Notes: a model not told the origin generated them from the letters alone. DNA of 64,000 nucleotides from Pseudomonas sp. PDM15 (GCF_014851565.1 NZ_JACVAA010000005.1:371246-435245), one strand, 5' to 3'; shown: positions 45,864-56,403, counted from the stretch's first letter. Numbers and translations are program-made.

Positions 45864-45880
45864 GAGCAATGCTTATGTTT
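45858..45880. promoter_or_regulatory. TetR operator palindrome
   Basis: AAACATGAGCA, a central A, then TGCTTATGTTT: 11-base arms with one mismatch, centred at 45869. It covers the start of the TetR gene and lies 53-75 bases before the kinase start, so one bound dimer could block both divergent promoters. Confidence 0.8.
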
Positions 45881-45932
45881 TAGCGCGACTCTCGCAGAAT
45901 GGGAAGAGGCCGATGAATTCGAGGCGAAAACC

Positions 45933-47522
45933 GTGAGCCCTGACGACCGCCTGGTGCTGGCCGTGGACCTCGGCAGCTCAGGCTGCAAGACCGCCCTGGT
46001 CGGCCTGGATGGCCGCGTGCGTGCCTTTGCCTTCCGCGCGGTGAGCAACCACCTGCTGCCCGGCGCGGGCGTCGAACAGTGCCCGGAAGACTGGTGGCGC
46101 GCCTTCGAGGAGAGCGCCTCCGAGGTGCTGCAGCGCCCCGAAATCACCCGCTCGAACATAGTCGCGCTGGCCTGCTCCTGCCAGGGCGAAGGCACCCTGC
46201 CGGTGGACCGTGACGGCAACCCGCTGGCCCGCGCCATGCTGTACATGGACATGCGCGGCCAGGCCGCGGTGCAGCGCCAGGTTAGCGGCAACCTCCCGCG
46301 CGTGGCCGGCTACGACCCGCTCAAGCTGTGGCGCTGGCTGCGCCTCACCGGTGGCGCGCCGGCGCTGTCCGGCAAGGACCCGTTCGGCCACATCGCCTTC
46401 ATCCGCGACGAGATGCCCGAGCTGTACGCACGCACCGCCAAGTTCCTCAACGTCCTCGACTTCATGAATCTGCGCCTGACCGGGCGCATCGCCGCTACCG
46501 TGGATTCGGCGCTGACCACCTGGGTCACCGACAACCGCGACCCGGCCAATATCCGCTACGACGACGGCCTGCTGCGCCTGGCCGGCCTGCGCCGCGAGCA
46601 GTTGCCGGAACTGGTGCGTTGCAGCGACATCCTTGGCACCCTGCGTCCGGTCGTGGCCGAGAAGCTCGGTCTGCCGGCCGGCCTGCCGGTGGTGGCCGGC
46701 GCGGTAGACAACACCGCCGCCGCGCTCGGCTCCGGCGCCGTGGCGGACAACGCCCTGCACCTGTACGTCGGCACCTCGTCGTGGATCGGCGCCCACGTGG
46801 CGCAGAAGAAGACCGACGTTTTCAGGCAGATCGCCGCCGTGCCCTGCGCCCTGCCCGACCGCTACCTGATGATGGCCATGCAGTCCGCCGCCGGCGCCAA
46901 CCTCAGTTTCCTGCGCGACCGCATCCTCTACGCCAAGGATGCCCTGCTGCAGAACGAGGCCGGCCCGGACGTCTACCGCATCCTCGACGAGATCGCCGCC
47001 GGCGTGCCGGCCGGTGCTCGCGGCCTGCTCTACCTGCCGTGGCTCATGGGCGAGCGCACCCCGGTGGACGACAGCCATCTGCGCGCCGGCCTGCTCAACC
47101 TGAGCCTGGAACATGCCCGCGAGGACATGGTGCGCGCCTTCCTCGAGGGCGTGGCGCTCAACACCCGCTGGATGATGGAGTCGGTGCGCAGCTTCCTCGG
47201 TACCGCGCCACAGCAGATCACCCTGGTCGGCGGCGGTGGTCAGTCCGACGTGTGGAGCCAGATCTTCGCCGACGTGCTGGACATGCCCGTGCTACAGCCC
47301 GAACAGCCGATCCAGGCCAATGCCCGCGGCGCCGCCTTCCTTGCCGCGGTCGGCATCGGCGCGCTGAAGTTTTCCGATATCGCCGAGCGGGTCGCCATCC
47401 GCCGCCGCTTCGAGCCGCAGGCCGCGCACCGCCAGCGCTACACCGACAGCTACGCCACCTTCCGCGCCGCGCACCAGGCGCTGGCGCCCTTCTACGCTAA
47501 GCTGCATGGAGACCCACGATGA
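45933..47522 (+). CDS. FGGY-family carbohydrate kinase (xylulokinase-like)
   Basis: A 529-residue FGGY kinase. The first ATPase lobe has 'VDLGSSGCKTALV' (about 8-20). The second has 'VVAGAVDNTAAALGSG' with the catalytic Asp, and the adenine-site 'LVGGGGQSDVWSQIFADVL'. FGGY kinases phosphorylate a terminal hydroxyl of ketoses or polyols; the specificity is not readable. The start is GTG 45933. The stop overlaps the aldolase ATG. First gene of the four-gene unit kinase-aldolase-aminotransferase-aldolase-like, divergent from TetR. Confidence 0.88.
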   Translation: MSPDDRLVLAVDLGSSGCKTALVGLDGRVRAFAFRAVSNHLLPGAGVEQCPEDWWRAFEESASEVLQRPEITRSNIVALACSCQGEGTLPVDRDGNPLARAMLYMDMRGQAAVQRQVSGNLPRVAGYDPLKLWRWLRLTGGAPALSGKDPFGHIAFIRDEMPELYARTAKFLNVLDFMNLRLTGRIAATVDSALTTWVTDNRDPANIRYDDGLLRLAGLRREQLPELVRCSDILGTLRPVVAEKLGLPAGLPVVAGAVDNTAAALGSGAVADNALHLYVGTSSWIGAHVAQKKTDVFRQIAAVPCALPDRYLMMAMQSAAGANLSFLRDRILYAKDALLQNEAGPDVYRILDEIAAGVPAGARGLLYLPWLMGERTPVDDSHLRAGLLNLSLEHAREDMVRAFLEGVALNTRWMMESVRSFLGTAPQQITLVGGGGQSDVWSQIFADVLDMPVLQPEQPIQANARGAAFLAAVGIGALKFSDIAERVAIRRRFEPQAAHRQRYTDSYATFRAAHQALAPFYAKLHGDPR

Positions 47523-48150
47523 ACGAGCGCGAAGCCCGCGAGGCGGTGGTGCACACCGCCGTGGCCCTGGCCGACCAGGGCTTTCTCGCCGGCGTGGGCG
47601 GCAATCTGGCGCTGCGCATCGACGCCGAGCGTTTCGCCGTCACGCCTTCGGCCAGCGACTACTACGCGATGAGCGCGGACGATATCTGCGTGCTGCGCCT
47701 GGACGACCTGAGCCAGCTTTCCGGCCATGGCAAACCCTCGGTGGAGAGTGGCCTGCACGCCCGCGCGCTGCAGGCGCGGCCGGACTGCATGGCCAGCGTG
47801 CATACCCACCAGCCGGTGGCCAGCGCCTTCACCCTGCTCGACCGGCCGTTGCCGATGCAGGGCGCCGAGGCACGCCGGCTGATCGGCGCCGAGGTACCGA
47901 TGTGCGCCTATGCACCGTCCGGCACCGGCTGGCTGGCCGCCAATGTCGGCAAGCGCATCCGCGCCGACCTCAACGCTTACCTGATGCGCAACCACGGCGC
48001 CGTCTGCCTCGGCGCGACCCTGGAAGACGCCTGCAACGTGGTGCGCCTGCTGGAGCAGGAAGCCATCGCCTGGTTCCGCCGCGCCCTCGCCGCGCAACCC
48101 GACAACCGCCTGTACCGACAGACGCTCGAATTCCTGGAAGAGGACCTGCG

Positions 48151-48154
<4 letters not shown>
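47519..48154 (+). CDS. class II aldolase (fuculose/rhamnulose-1-phosphate aldolase family)
   Basis: A 211-residue zinc aldolase of the AraD/FucA family. All expected active-site residues are present: Glu76 in 'GKPSVES', His95 and His97 in 'SVHTHQP', and His159 in 'RNHGAV', plus 'GNLALR' for phosphate binding near residue 28. The family cleaves 1-phosphorylated ketoses between C3 and C4 to DHAP and an aldehyde. It overlaps both neighbours by four bases (ATGA), which indicates tight co-expression with the kinase that could make its phosphorylated substrate. Confidence 0.88.
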
Positions 48155-49607
<1,453 letters not shown>

Positions 49608-49611
<4 letters not shown>

Positions 49612-50225
49612 ATATGCACGACGAACTGCTCCAGGCCAGCCAGCGCCTGGCCGCCAAGGGCCTGTTCAACGACGGTGGCGACAGCCTCTCGCTGCTGCTG
49701 CCCGGCACCGGGCGCATCCTGCTGCAGGTCTACGGCGAGGCGCCGCGCGAGGTCGACCTGGGCCAGAGCGAGGACGGCGTGGCCGGCCTGCACGCGCGGC
49801 TCTACCGGCTGCGCGGCGACATCGGCGCGGCGGCGCTGCTCAGCCCGCGCTGGAGCCTGCAACTACAGCAGCTCGGCGAGGCCATGCCCTCGGTGTTCGA
49901 CGAACAGGCGCGGCATATCGGCCGCTCCTGGGCACCGGCCACGGTCGAACGCCTGCCGAGCCTGCTGGCCGGCGGCGGCAACGCCGGGCCGCTCGCCGGC
50001 CGCCTGCTGGCCCTGGGGGTGACGCGCAACCGCATGCTGTTCAATGCCGAGCTGTTCGAGAAGTGCGCCATGGCCTATGTGCTGGCGCGCCTGGGCGGCG
50101 AGCGGGTGAAGAAAGTGCCCTGGTGGGTGCGCCTGATCGCCGGCCGGCGCCTGCGCCAGGATCAGGCCCGCGCCGCCAGCAGCCATGCAGCCGGCCAGCA
50201 GGCCGCCGAGCTGGGCGCCTATTGA
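49608..50225 (+). CDS. degenerate class II aldolase-like protein
   Basis: A 205-residue protein whose N-terminus ('LLQASQRLAAKGLFNDGGDSLSLLLP') resembles the start of class II aldolases and whose later 'KCAMAYVLARLGGE' resembles their last helix. The zinc ligands are absent: no HxH, no NHG, no Glu in a PSxE motif. It is therefore probably a non-catalytic partner or regulator of the aldolase at 47519-48154. The C-terminal about 30 residues are Arg/Ala/Gln-rich. It overlaps the aminotransferase stop by four bases. Family assignment is my inference. Confidence 0.6.
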
Positions 50226-50253
50226 GTAGGCCTTGCTCGCAGGCGATCAGACT

Positions 50254-50386
50254 GTAGGGTGGATGACGCCCTGCTCATCCACCACCGGTCCCGCGCGGCG
50301 GGCCGTCACGCGGCGGGAGGCCACTCGACGGATCGCCGCCTGGTGGAGCGCCACCCGGTGGATCGATGAAGCGTGATCCACCCTAC
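50254..50386. repeat. REP-type inverted repeat cluster
   Basis: Outer arms GTAGGGTGGATGA and GTGATCCACCCTAC, with several inner GGTGGATC/CATCCACC and CGGCGGG copies. It fills much of the 301-base gap between the kinase operon and the AraC gene. A different REP family from the GTAGCCCGG elements. Confidence 0.7.
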
Positions 50387-50526
50387 AGGTGACCTACCGG
50401 GGCAACAGTGGCGCCACCCACTGGCACCGTGCTAACTATGCAAGCGCTGCTCCTGACCGGGCAGCGCATAACAACAAGAACAGGCGCCCACCGCCACTCA
50501 ACGACTTCCCTGCAGGGAGCGTGTCC

Positions 50527-51561
50527 ATGAAACCCATCGCCGATCCGCGTTATTCGGAGGCCTCGGCCCCGCCGCAGATTTCCCGCTTCCTGCTGCAGCA
50601 CGTGGCCGCCGTCGGCCGCGATCCGGCCATGCTCTGCCGTGGCCTGGGCTTCGAGCCCGACGACCTGAAAAAGCCCGACTATCGCCTGTCCTACCGGCAG
50701 AGCTACCTGCTGGTGCGCCGCGCCCTGCATAGCCTGGACGACAGCGGCCTGGGCCTGGCCGTCGGCAGCCGACAGACCGCCGTGTCCTGGGGCCTGGTGG
50801 GCATGGCCATGCTGGCCAGCCCGACCCTCGGCGAGGCTCTGGATCTCGCCATCCGCTACCAGCGCCACACCGGCGCCCTGCTCGACTGCGAGATGGAACT
50901 GCGCGGCGAGCGCTGTCTGGTGTTCGCCACCACGCGCTTCTTCGATCCGGAGGTGGCGGTGTTCTACCTGGAGGAGGCCTTCGCCAGCGCCCTGGCCATC
51001 GTCCGCCACCTGTCCGGCCAGGACCTGGTCATCGACCGCATCGAGCTGGAGTACCCGCGCCCGCCCCACTGGCAGCGCTACGCGGACATATTCCGCTGCC
51101 CGGTGAAGTTCGGCGCCGGGCACAACCTGATCCAGTTCGACGCGCGCTGGCTGGAGCTGCCGCTACCGACCCGCGACGACTACGTGGCCGCCGAGATGGC
51201 CGAGCTGCTGGACAGCGCGCGCTGGGAGCAGCACGGCAGCTCCGACCTGATCGAGACCATCCAGCGCGAGGTGCGCAAAAGCCTGTGCCGCCCGCCGCAA
51301 CTGGCCGAGCTGGCGCAGCAGCTCAACCTCGGCGAACGCACCCTGCGCCGGCGCATCGACGAGGCCGGGCTGTCCTACCACGGCATAGTCGACTCCGTGC
51401 GCCGGGCCAAGGCCCTGGCCCTGCTCAGCCACCGCGACAGTCGGCTGATCGACGTGGCCAGCGAGACCGGCTTCAGCGACGTGCGCAACTTCCGCCGCGC
51501 CTTCAAGCGCTGGACCGGCGTGACACCGCGCACGGCGAAGCAGCGGATCGCTCAGGAATGA
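50527..51561 (+). CDS. AraC-family transcriptional activator (SphR-like)
   Basis: A 344-residue regulator with an N-terminal arabinose-binding-like domain (PF12625 type, about 20-210: 'AMLASPTLGEALDLAIRYQR') and a C-terminal double HTH ('LAELAQQLNLGERTLRRRID' and 'IDVASETGFSDVRNFRRAFK', about 250-340). GGGAG at 50514-50518 supports ATG 50527. In P. aeruginosa the AraC-type SphR senses sphingosine and activates ceramidase and sph genes. Its place here, next to SphB/C/D-like genes and near a ceramidase, makes it the likely counterpart. Confidence 0.85.
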   Translation: MKPIADPRYSEASAPPQISRFLLQHVAAVGRDPAMLCRGLGFEPDDLKKPDYRLSYRQSYLLVRRALHSLDDSGLGLAVGSRQTAVSWGLVGMAMLASPTLGEALDLAIRYQRHTGALLDCEMELRGERCLVFATTRFFDPEVAVFYLEEAFASALAIVRHLSGQDLVIDRIELEYPRPPHWQRYADIFRCPVKFGAGHNLIQFDARWLELPLPTRDDYVAAEMAELLDSARWEQHGSSDLIETIQREVRKSLCRPPQLAELAQQLNLGERTLRRRIDEAGLSYHGIVDSVRRAKALALLSHRDSRLIDVASETGFSDVRNFRRAFKRWTGVTPRTAKQRIAQE

Positions 51562-51625
51562 TTGGCCGCGGCGCACCCAGCCCAAAATCGAAGGGTGCAT
51601 CGCACATAACGATTGCCGCAGAACC

Positions 51626-51704
51626 GTAGGAGCGAGGGGGACGCCCTGTCCTCTGCTCGCGAAGATGTCTGCGCGTCAGTTTCGCGAGCAGAGCTCGCTC
51701 CTAC
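51626..51704. repeat. REPIN of the GTAGGAGCGAG family
   Basis: GTAGGAGCGAG...CTGCTCGCGAA and the inverted TTCGCGAGCAG...CTCGCTCCTAC, the commonest Pseudomonas REP type. It lies between the convergent AraC and PLP-enzyme genes. Confidence 0.85.
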
Positions 51705-51717
51705 AACGCAATGCCCC

Positions 51718-52995
51718 TCATGACTCCTGATACACCGGCCAGCGCTCGGCGATCTTGCCGCCGCGCACGGCCAGCAGATCACCGAACTGCAGCAGCACCG
51801 CCTCGCTCTGGGTCGGGCGCAGGAACACCTGGTCGTCCACCGCTAGCTGCACCGCCGGCGAGCCATTGACCAGTTCCTGATTCGAGCTGCGCCCGTACAG
51901 ACCACTCAGCTGCAGGCCAGCCGGCGAGGCCAGGTCGGCCTGCCAGTTGCCGCCATAGATGAAGAAGGTCTCGCGCTGGTTGACGTCCCACCAGGCGAAC
52001 AACCGCGACTTCTCGTCCAGCGCCGGGATACGCAGCGCGCCCGTGCGCTTGAGCACCGGCGTGGCGATGTACATCGCCGGCTGGTGTTCGGCCAGCGATG
52101 GCAGGTCGTAGTGGCTGGGCTTGAGCAGGCCGGTGCCGATGGCCACCTCGCTGCTCAGCCGCTCCTGCTCGTGGGCCCGGTAGCTGGGGCTGCCCGCGGT
52201 GTTCAGGGTCAGGCCCTCGAGCCACAGCGCCGGGAAACGCTGGCGGGTGAAGTCGACACAGCCCTGGTACAGCGCCATGACCTTGGCCAGCAGTTCCTCC
52301 GGCGTGCCGAGCAGCTCGGGGACGTTCATGCCGACGAAGGGGTCGTAACCCATGAAGCCGGCGAACTCCAGCTGCTGCGGGTTATCCGCGATCAGCTGCA
52401 GCAACTGCCCCAGCACCTGCGTATCGCTCACGCCGCCGCGATGCAGGCCCACATCCAGCTCGATGTTGATGCGCAGCCGCGTGCCCAGCCCCTTGGCCAA
52501 CTCCAGGTATTGCTGCAGGCGCGCGGGGGTATCGATCAGCCACTGCAGCTGCTTCGCGGGATCGAAGGGGCCGCTGTGCTGCTGGTAGAACAGCTGCGCC
52601 GAGCGCACCGGCAACGGCTTGCCGAGCAGGATGTCGGCCTCGGGGAACAACCGTGCATCGTGATTGAGGAACGGCTGGTGGAAGGACATCAGCTTGCGAG
52701 TGCCGATGCGCTCGCCGATATAACGCAGCAGACCGGGCGCCGGCAGCGACTTCTCCACCAGGCGCAGCTGCTTGCCGCTGCGGGCGAGGAACTGGCGAAC
52801 CACCTCGATGTTGTGATCGAGGCGGTCGAGGTCGATCAGCAGGCTCGGGCGCATCGGCCCGTTGGCCTTGAGCTCCTGGTTCAGCGCCTGGAAGTAGGCA
52901 TCGTGCGGCTGGCCGCGATCCCCCGGCCGCAGCCAGGCAGCGGCCAGCAATCCACCGGCGCCCAGGCCGGCCAGCACAAGTGTGCGTCGCTTCAT
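51718..52995 (-). CDS. DSD1/D-threonine-aldolase-like PLP enzyme, Tat-exported (SphB-like)
   Basis: A 425-residue fold-type III PLP protein (alanine-racemase N-terminal barrel). The PLP-lysine region appears to be 'RPSLLIDLDRLDHNI...RLVEKSL' (Lys about residue 82). 'ELDVGLHRGGV' and the C-terminal beta domain are as in D-threonine aldolase/D-serine dehydratase-like enzymes. The N-terminus 'MKRRTLVLAGLGAGGLLAAAW' is a Tat-type signal, unusual for this fold and suggesting a folded, cofactor-loaded periplasmic enzyme. It ends a three-gene unit cytochrome c-FAD oxidase-PLP enzyme, which I remember as the make-up of P. aeruginosa sphBCD. Confidence 0.8.
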   Translation of the reverse strand: MKRRTLVLAGLGAGGLLAAAWLRPGDRGQPHDAYFQALNQELKANGPMRPSLLIDLDRLDHNIEVVRQFLARSGKQLRLVEKSLPAPGLLRYIGERIGTRKLMSFHQPFLNHDARLFPEADILLGKPLPVRSAQLFYQQHSGPFDPAKQLQWLIDTPARLQQYLELAKGLGTRLRINIELDVGLHRGGVSDTQVLGQLLQLIADNPQQLEFAGFMGYDPFVGMNVPELLGTPEELLAKVMALYQGCVDFTRQRFPALWLEGLTLNTAGSPSYRAHEQERLSSEVAIGTGLLKPSHYDLPSLAEHQPAMYIATPVLKRTGALRIPALDEKSRLFAWWDVNQRETFFIYGGNWQADLASPAGLQLSGLYGRSSNQELVNGSPAVQLAVDDQVFLRPTQSEAVLLQFGDLLAVRGGKIAERWPVYQES

Positions 52996-53004
52996 CGTTT
53001 CTCC

Positions 53005-54390
53005 CTAACCCATGCCCAGACCGAACAGCCCGGCCAGATGCGCATTGACGAAGCGCCCGTGCGGGTCCAGCTCCCGGCGCAGTTCGGTGAACTCCTTCCA
53101 GCGCGGATACAACGCCGCCAGCTGGCGTGCGCCCAGGCTGTGCAGCTTGCCCCAGTGCGGCCGCCCCTCGTACTTCCAGAAGATCGGCTCGATGGCGGCG
53201 AAGAAGTCGCGATGGTCCATCGAGTGGTGCTGGTGGATCGACAGCGCGCAGCTGTCGCGCCCCTCGAACATGCTCAGGGGGATGTCGTCGGCCTTCACGT
53301 AGCGGTACTCGACCGGCATCCAGGTGCGCAGGTTGCCGTCGTCGATGCGCTTGAGTATCTCGCGCAGGCAGGCCGGGCCATGCTCGGCCGGCACCGAGTA
53401 CTCCATCTCGTTGAAGCGCACGTTGCGCACGTTGGCGAAGATCTCGTAGGACGCATCCACCCGGTCGTCGAAGCTGGCCAGGTGGCGCATGTTGTTGAGC
53501 AGGCTGCGGCGCAGGCCGGGCGAGTCGCTCAGGTGCTTGTCCAGCCCCTCGATGATGTCGATAAAGCCGTTGCCGCCCTCTTCGTCCGGCGGCACCGGCG
53601 GCGTACTCGGGTCCTCGGTCTCATTCAGCGCCACCGACAGGGCGTAGTCGGAGTGGGTCACCACCAGCATTTCCCAGTGCTGGTTGTCGCGCTTGAGGTT
53701 GTCGATGTCCTCCAGCAGTTCCTCGGTCTTGCCCAGCCACTGGCGTTCGCGCAGGCGGAAGGCGGCGCGGTTCTGCATGCGCACCCTGGTCACCACGCCC
53801 AACGCGCCGAGGGAGACGCGCGCCGCATTGAACAGCTCGGGGTTCTGCTCGCGGCTGCAGTCGAGCACCTCGCCGGCGGCGCTGACCAGCTGCAGGCCAC
53901 AGACATTCGAGGAATAGGAGCCGAAGCCGATGCCGGTGCCGTGGGTCGAGGTGGCGATCGCTCCGGCCAGGGTCTGGTAGTCGGTGTCGGCCATGTTGAT
54001 CAGTGCCTGACCGACTTCCTTGAGGGGCGCGCCCATGGTCGACATCGGCGTGCCGCTGCCGAACTCCGCCTGCAACGTCTGCGCGTCATGCGCCAGCAGC
54101 CCGGTGAAGTTGGCCAGCGACAGCAGGGTGTCGTCGGTGGGCACCAGCGCGCTGAAGGAATGTCCGGAGCCGACCGGGCGAATCTTGCCCGACGCCTTGC
54201 GGATGACCTGCACCAGCTCATCGAGGTTCTTCGGCGCCAGGCGCTCCAGCGGCAGGCAACTCTGCACACCGGACCAGTTGCGCCAGGGAATCGGCCGCGG
54301 TGTTTCCGCGGCCCACAGCGAGCGGGCCGGCAAGGCCAGGCAGGCGCCCAGCAGGCTGGCGCGTTGCAACAGCTGACGACGGGAAACCAT
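53005..54390 (-). CDS. FAD-linked oxidase, D-arabinono-1,4-lactone-oxidase type, Tat-exported (SphC-like)
   Basis: A 461-residue flavoprotein. Tat signal 'MVSRRQLLQRASLLGACLAL' (about 1-25), FAD-binding PCMH domain ('VRPVGSGHSFSALVPTDDTL'-like 'IRPVGSGHSFSAL', and 'ATSTHGTGIGFG' about 140-151), and an ALO C-terminal domain with 'GRPHWGKLHSL' and 'DPHGRFVNAHLAGLFG'. Such enzymes oxidise a primary or secondary hydroxyl. With the adjacent cytochrome c as electron acceptor it could oxidise a sphingoid base alcohol in the periplasm. Confidence 0.83.
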   Translation of the reverse strand: MVSRRQLLQRASLLGACLALPARSLWAAETPRPIPWRNWSGVQSCLPLERLAPKNLDELVQVIRKASGKIRPVGSGHSFSALVPTDDTLLSLANFTGLLAHDAQTLQAEFGSGTPMSTMGAPLKEVGQALINMADTDYQTLAGAIATSTHGTGIGFGSYSSNVCGLQLVSAAGEVLDCSREQNPELFNAARVSLGALGVVTRVRMQNRAAFRLRERQWLGKTEELLEDIDNLKRDNQHWEMLVVTHSDYALSVALNETEDPSTPPVPPDEEGGNGFIDIIEGLDKHLSDSPGLRRSLLNNMRHLASFDDRVDASYEIFANVRNVRFNEMEYSVPAEHGPACLREILKRIDDGNLRTWMPVEYRYVKADDIPLSMFEGRDSCALSIHQHHSMDHRDFFAAIEPIFWKYEGRPHWGKLHSLGARQLAALYPRWKEFTELRRELDPHGRFVNAHLAGLFGLGMG

Positions 54391-54391
54391 A

Positions 54392-54775
54392 TCAGTGGCC
54401 CTCCGCAGGCTGCGGCGCGGCGGCCATGAACTCGATCAGCGCGCGGAAGTCCGGCTCCGTGCACTGCATGCACAGCCCCAGCGGCGGCATGCCCTGGAAG
54501 CCATTGATGCTGTGGTCCAGCAGGGTATCCATGCCCTTCTCCAGGCGCGGCTCCCAGGCCAGGGTATCGCCGGTCAGCGGCGCGCCGGCGGCCGGATTGG
54601 CATGGCACTGCTTGCAGCTGGCGCCATACAGCTGCGCCAGCGCCGCGTCCTGCGGCACGCCCTGCCCGGCGGCTTGCGCCTGCGGTGCATCCTCACCGCC
54701 ACAACCGGCCAGCAGCGCGCCCAGCCCCAGCACCATGGCCCAACCGCGCCAACCCCCGTTTCGCCCTGCCTGCAT
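54392..54775 (-). CDS. mono-haem cytochrome c lipoprotein (SphD-like)
   Basis: A 127-residue lipoprotein cytochrome c. Lipobox 'LLAGC' (Cys about residue 24), haem motif 'CKQCH' (about 54-58), and a distal Met candidate in 'GFQGMPPLG'. A further pair of cysteines in 'LCMQC' (about 100-105) can form the disulfide of cytochrome c5-type proteins. ATG 54773-54775 has a GGAGGG leader. It is first in the unit with the FAD oxidase and the PLP enzyme and would accept their electrons. Confidence 0.85.
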   Translation of the reverse strand: MQAGRNGGWRGWAMVLGLGALLAGCGGEDAPQAQAAGQGVPQDAALAQLYGASCKQCHANPAAGAPLTGDTLAWEPRLEKGMDTLLDHSINGFQGMPPLGLCMQCTEPDFRALIEFMAAAPQPAEGH

Positions 54776-55014
54776 AGTCCCTCCGAGCCTCGGCTCATCT
54801 CGATAGCGCCACACTAAAGCAGCGACGCATGGCGTATGAGGTCTCAAACGGCCAGCCAGGAACAGGTAAACGGCCAACACCCGAGGCGCGCACAGCGCAG
54901 CGACGGAGCCGGTCGACTGGCCGTTGCTGCCCTCTTTCGCGGCCATCGCTCCCCTGCCGGAGCGGCATCGGCTTGGCTAAGGTGAACGCAGCCACCACCC
55001 GCGCGGAGAACACC

Positions 55015-56403
55015 GTGAGCACAGCGAACGATATCCAGGATTGCGGCGATGCCGTGTGCATCATCGGCGCCGGCCCCGGCGGCCTGTGCATGGCCCGCGC
55101 GCTGAAGCGCCAGGGCCTGGCCTACGAGCAGTTCGAACGCCACAGCGATGTCGGCGGCGTGTGGGACATAACCAACCCGGGCACGCCGATGTACGAGTCC
55201 GCGCACTTCATCTCCTCGCGCGACCTCTCCGGCTTCCTCGACTTTCCCATTCCGAAACACTTCCCCGACTACCCGAGCCACCGGCAGATCCTCGAGTACG
55301 TCCGCGCCTTCGCGCAGGCCTTCGACCTGTATGCCGGCATCCGCCTGGGCACCGCGGTGAGCAAGGTGGAGAAGCGTGACGACAGGCGCTGGCTGGTCAC
55401 CCTCGGCAACGGCGAACGACGCAGCTATCGCGCCGTGGTCTGCGCCACCGGCTGCAACTGGGACCCGAACATGCCGGCCATCAAGGGCCAGTTCAACGGC
55501 GAGATCCGCCACTCGGTGACCTACAAGCAGGCCGCCGAATTCACCGGCAAACGCGTGCTGATCATCGGCGCCGGCAACTCCGGCGCGGACATCGCCTGCG
55601 ACGCGGCGACACATGCAGAAAAAGCTTTTATCAGCCTGCGCCGCGGCTACCACTTCATCCCAAAACACCTGTTCGGCCTGCCCGCCGACGAGGTCAGCGA
55701 GAAAGGCCCGCAGCTGCCGATCTGGCTGGTGCGACCGATCTTCCAGGCGCTCCTACGGGTGATCAACGGCGACCTGACCCGCTTCGGCCTGCCCAAGCCG
55801 GACCACAAGCTGTTCGAGAGCCACCCTTTGATGAACACCCAGCTGCTGCATTACCTGCAGCACGGCGATATCCAGGCCAAACCCAACCTCGACCACTTCG
55901 ACGGCGACCATGCGGTGTTCAAGGACGGCAGCCGCGAGCGCATCGACCTGGCGCTCTACGCCACCGGCTATAAGTGGAGCTGCAAGTACGCCGCCGACTA
56001 CTTCGAATGGAAGGGCGGGCGCCCGCAGCTGTACCTGTCGATCTTCAGCCGCCAGCACCACAACCTGTTCGGCATCGGCTACCTGGAAACCAATTCCAGC
56101 GCCTACAAGCTGTTCGACAACGAGGCCCACGCCATCGCCAGCTACCTGCGCGACCAGCTGCAGCGCCCCGAGCAGGCGCGGCAGTTCGAGCAGCTGATCG
56201 CCACGGACGACCCGGACCTGTCCGGCGGCATCGACTTCGTCAAATCCCAGCGCCACGAGGTGTACCTGGAAGTGCACGCGCTGAAGACCCACCTGCGCAA
56301 GCTGCGCCGGCAGATGGGCTGGGGCGAGCTGGACGAGGGTTACTACGCCAGCTTGCGCGGCAGCGCGGCCACGCCCACGACGTGCACCCCAGCGCTCCCG
56401 TAG
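55015..56403 (+). CDS. flavin-containing monooxygenase-like protein
   Basis: A 462-residue FAD/NADPH protein. FAD motif 'CIIGAGPGGLCMARAL' (about 15-30), FMO/BVMO-type region 'YPSHRQILEYVRAFA', NADPH motif 'VLIIGAGNSGADIA' (about 183-196) and the late 'LALYATGYKW'. Family members oxygenate N, S or ketone carbons. The GTG start at 55015 has GGAGA before it. It is divergent from the cytochrome gene over a 239-bp gap that must hold both promoters. The stop codon TAG is the first half of a REP element, so the C-terminus may have been trimmed. Confidence 0.82.
   Translation: MSTANDIQDCGDAVCIIGAGPGGLCMARALKRQGLAYEQFERHSDVGGVWDITNPGTPMYESAHFISSRDLSGFLDFPIPKHFPDYPSHRQILEYVRAFAQAFDLYAGIRLGTAVSKVEKRDDRRWLVTLGNGERRSYRAVVCATGCNWDPNMPAIKGQFNGEIRHSVTYKQAAEFTGKRVLIIGAGNSGADIACDAATHAEKAFISLRRGYHFIPKHLFGLPADEVSEKGPQLPIWLVRPIFQALLRVINGDLTRFGLPKPDHKLFESHPLMNTQLLHYLQHGDIQAKPNLDHFDGDHAVFKDGSRERIDLALYATGYKWSCKYAADYFEWKGGRPQLYLSIFSRQHHNLFGIGYLETNSSAYKLFDNEAHAIASYLRDQLQRPEQARQFEQLIATDDPDLSGGIDFVKSQRHEVYLEVHALKTHLRKLRRQMGWGELDEGYYASLRGSAATPTTCTPALP

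Noticed and set aside
52084..54429. 781-codon plus-strand frame opposite the PLP enzyme and FAD oxidase
   Set aside because: Shadow frame; the minus-strand proteins have Tat signals and cofactor motifs.
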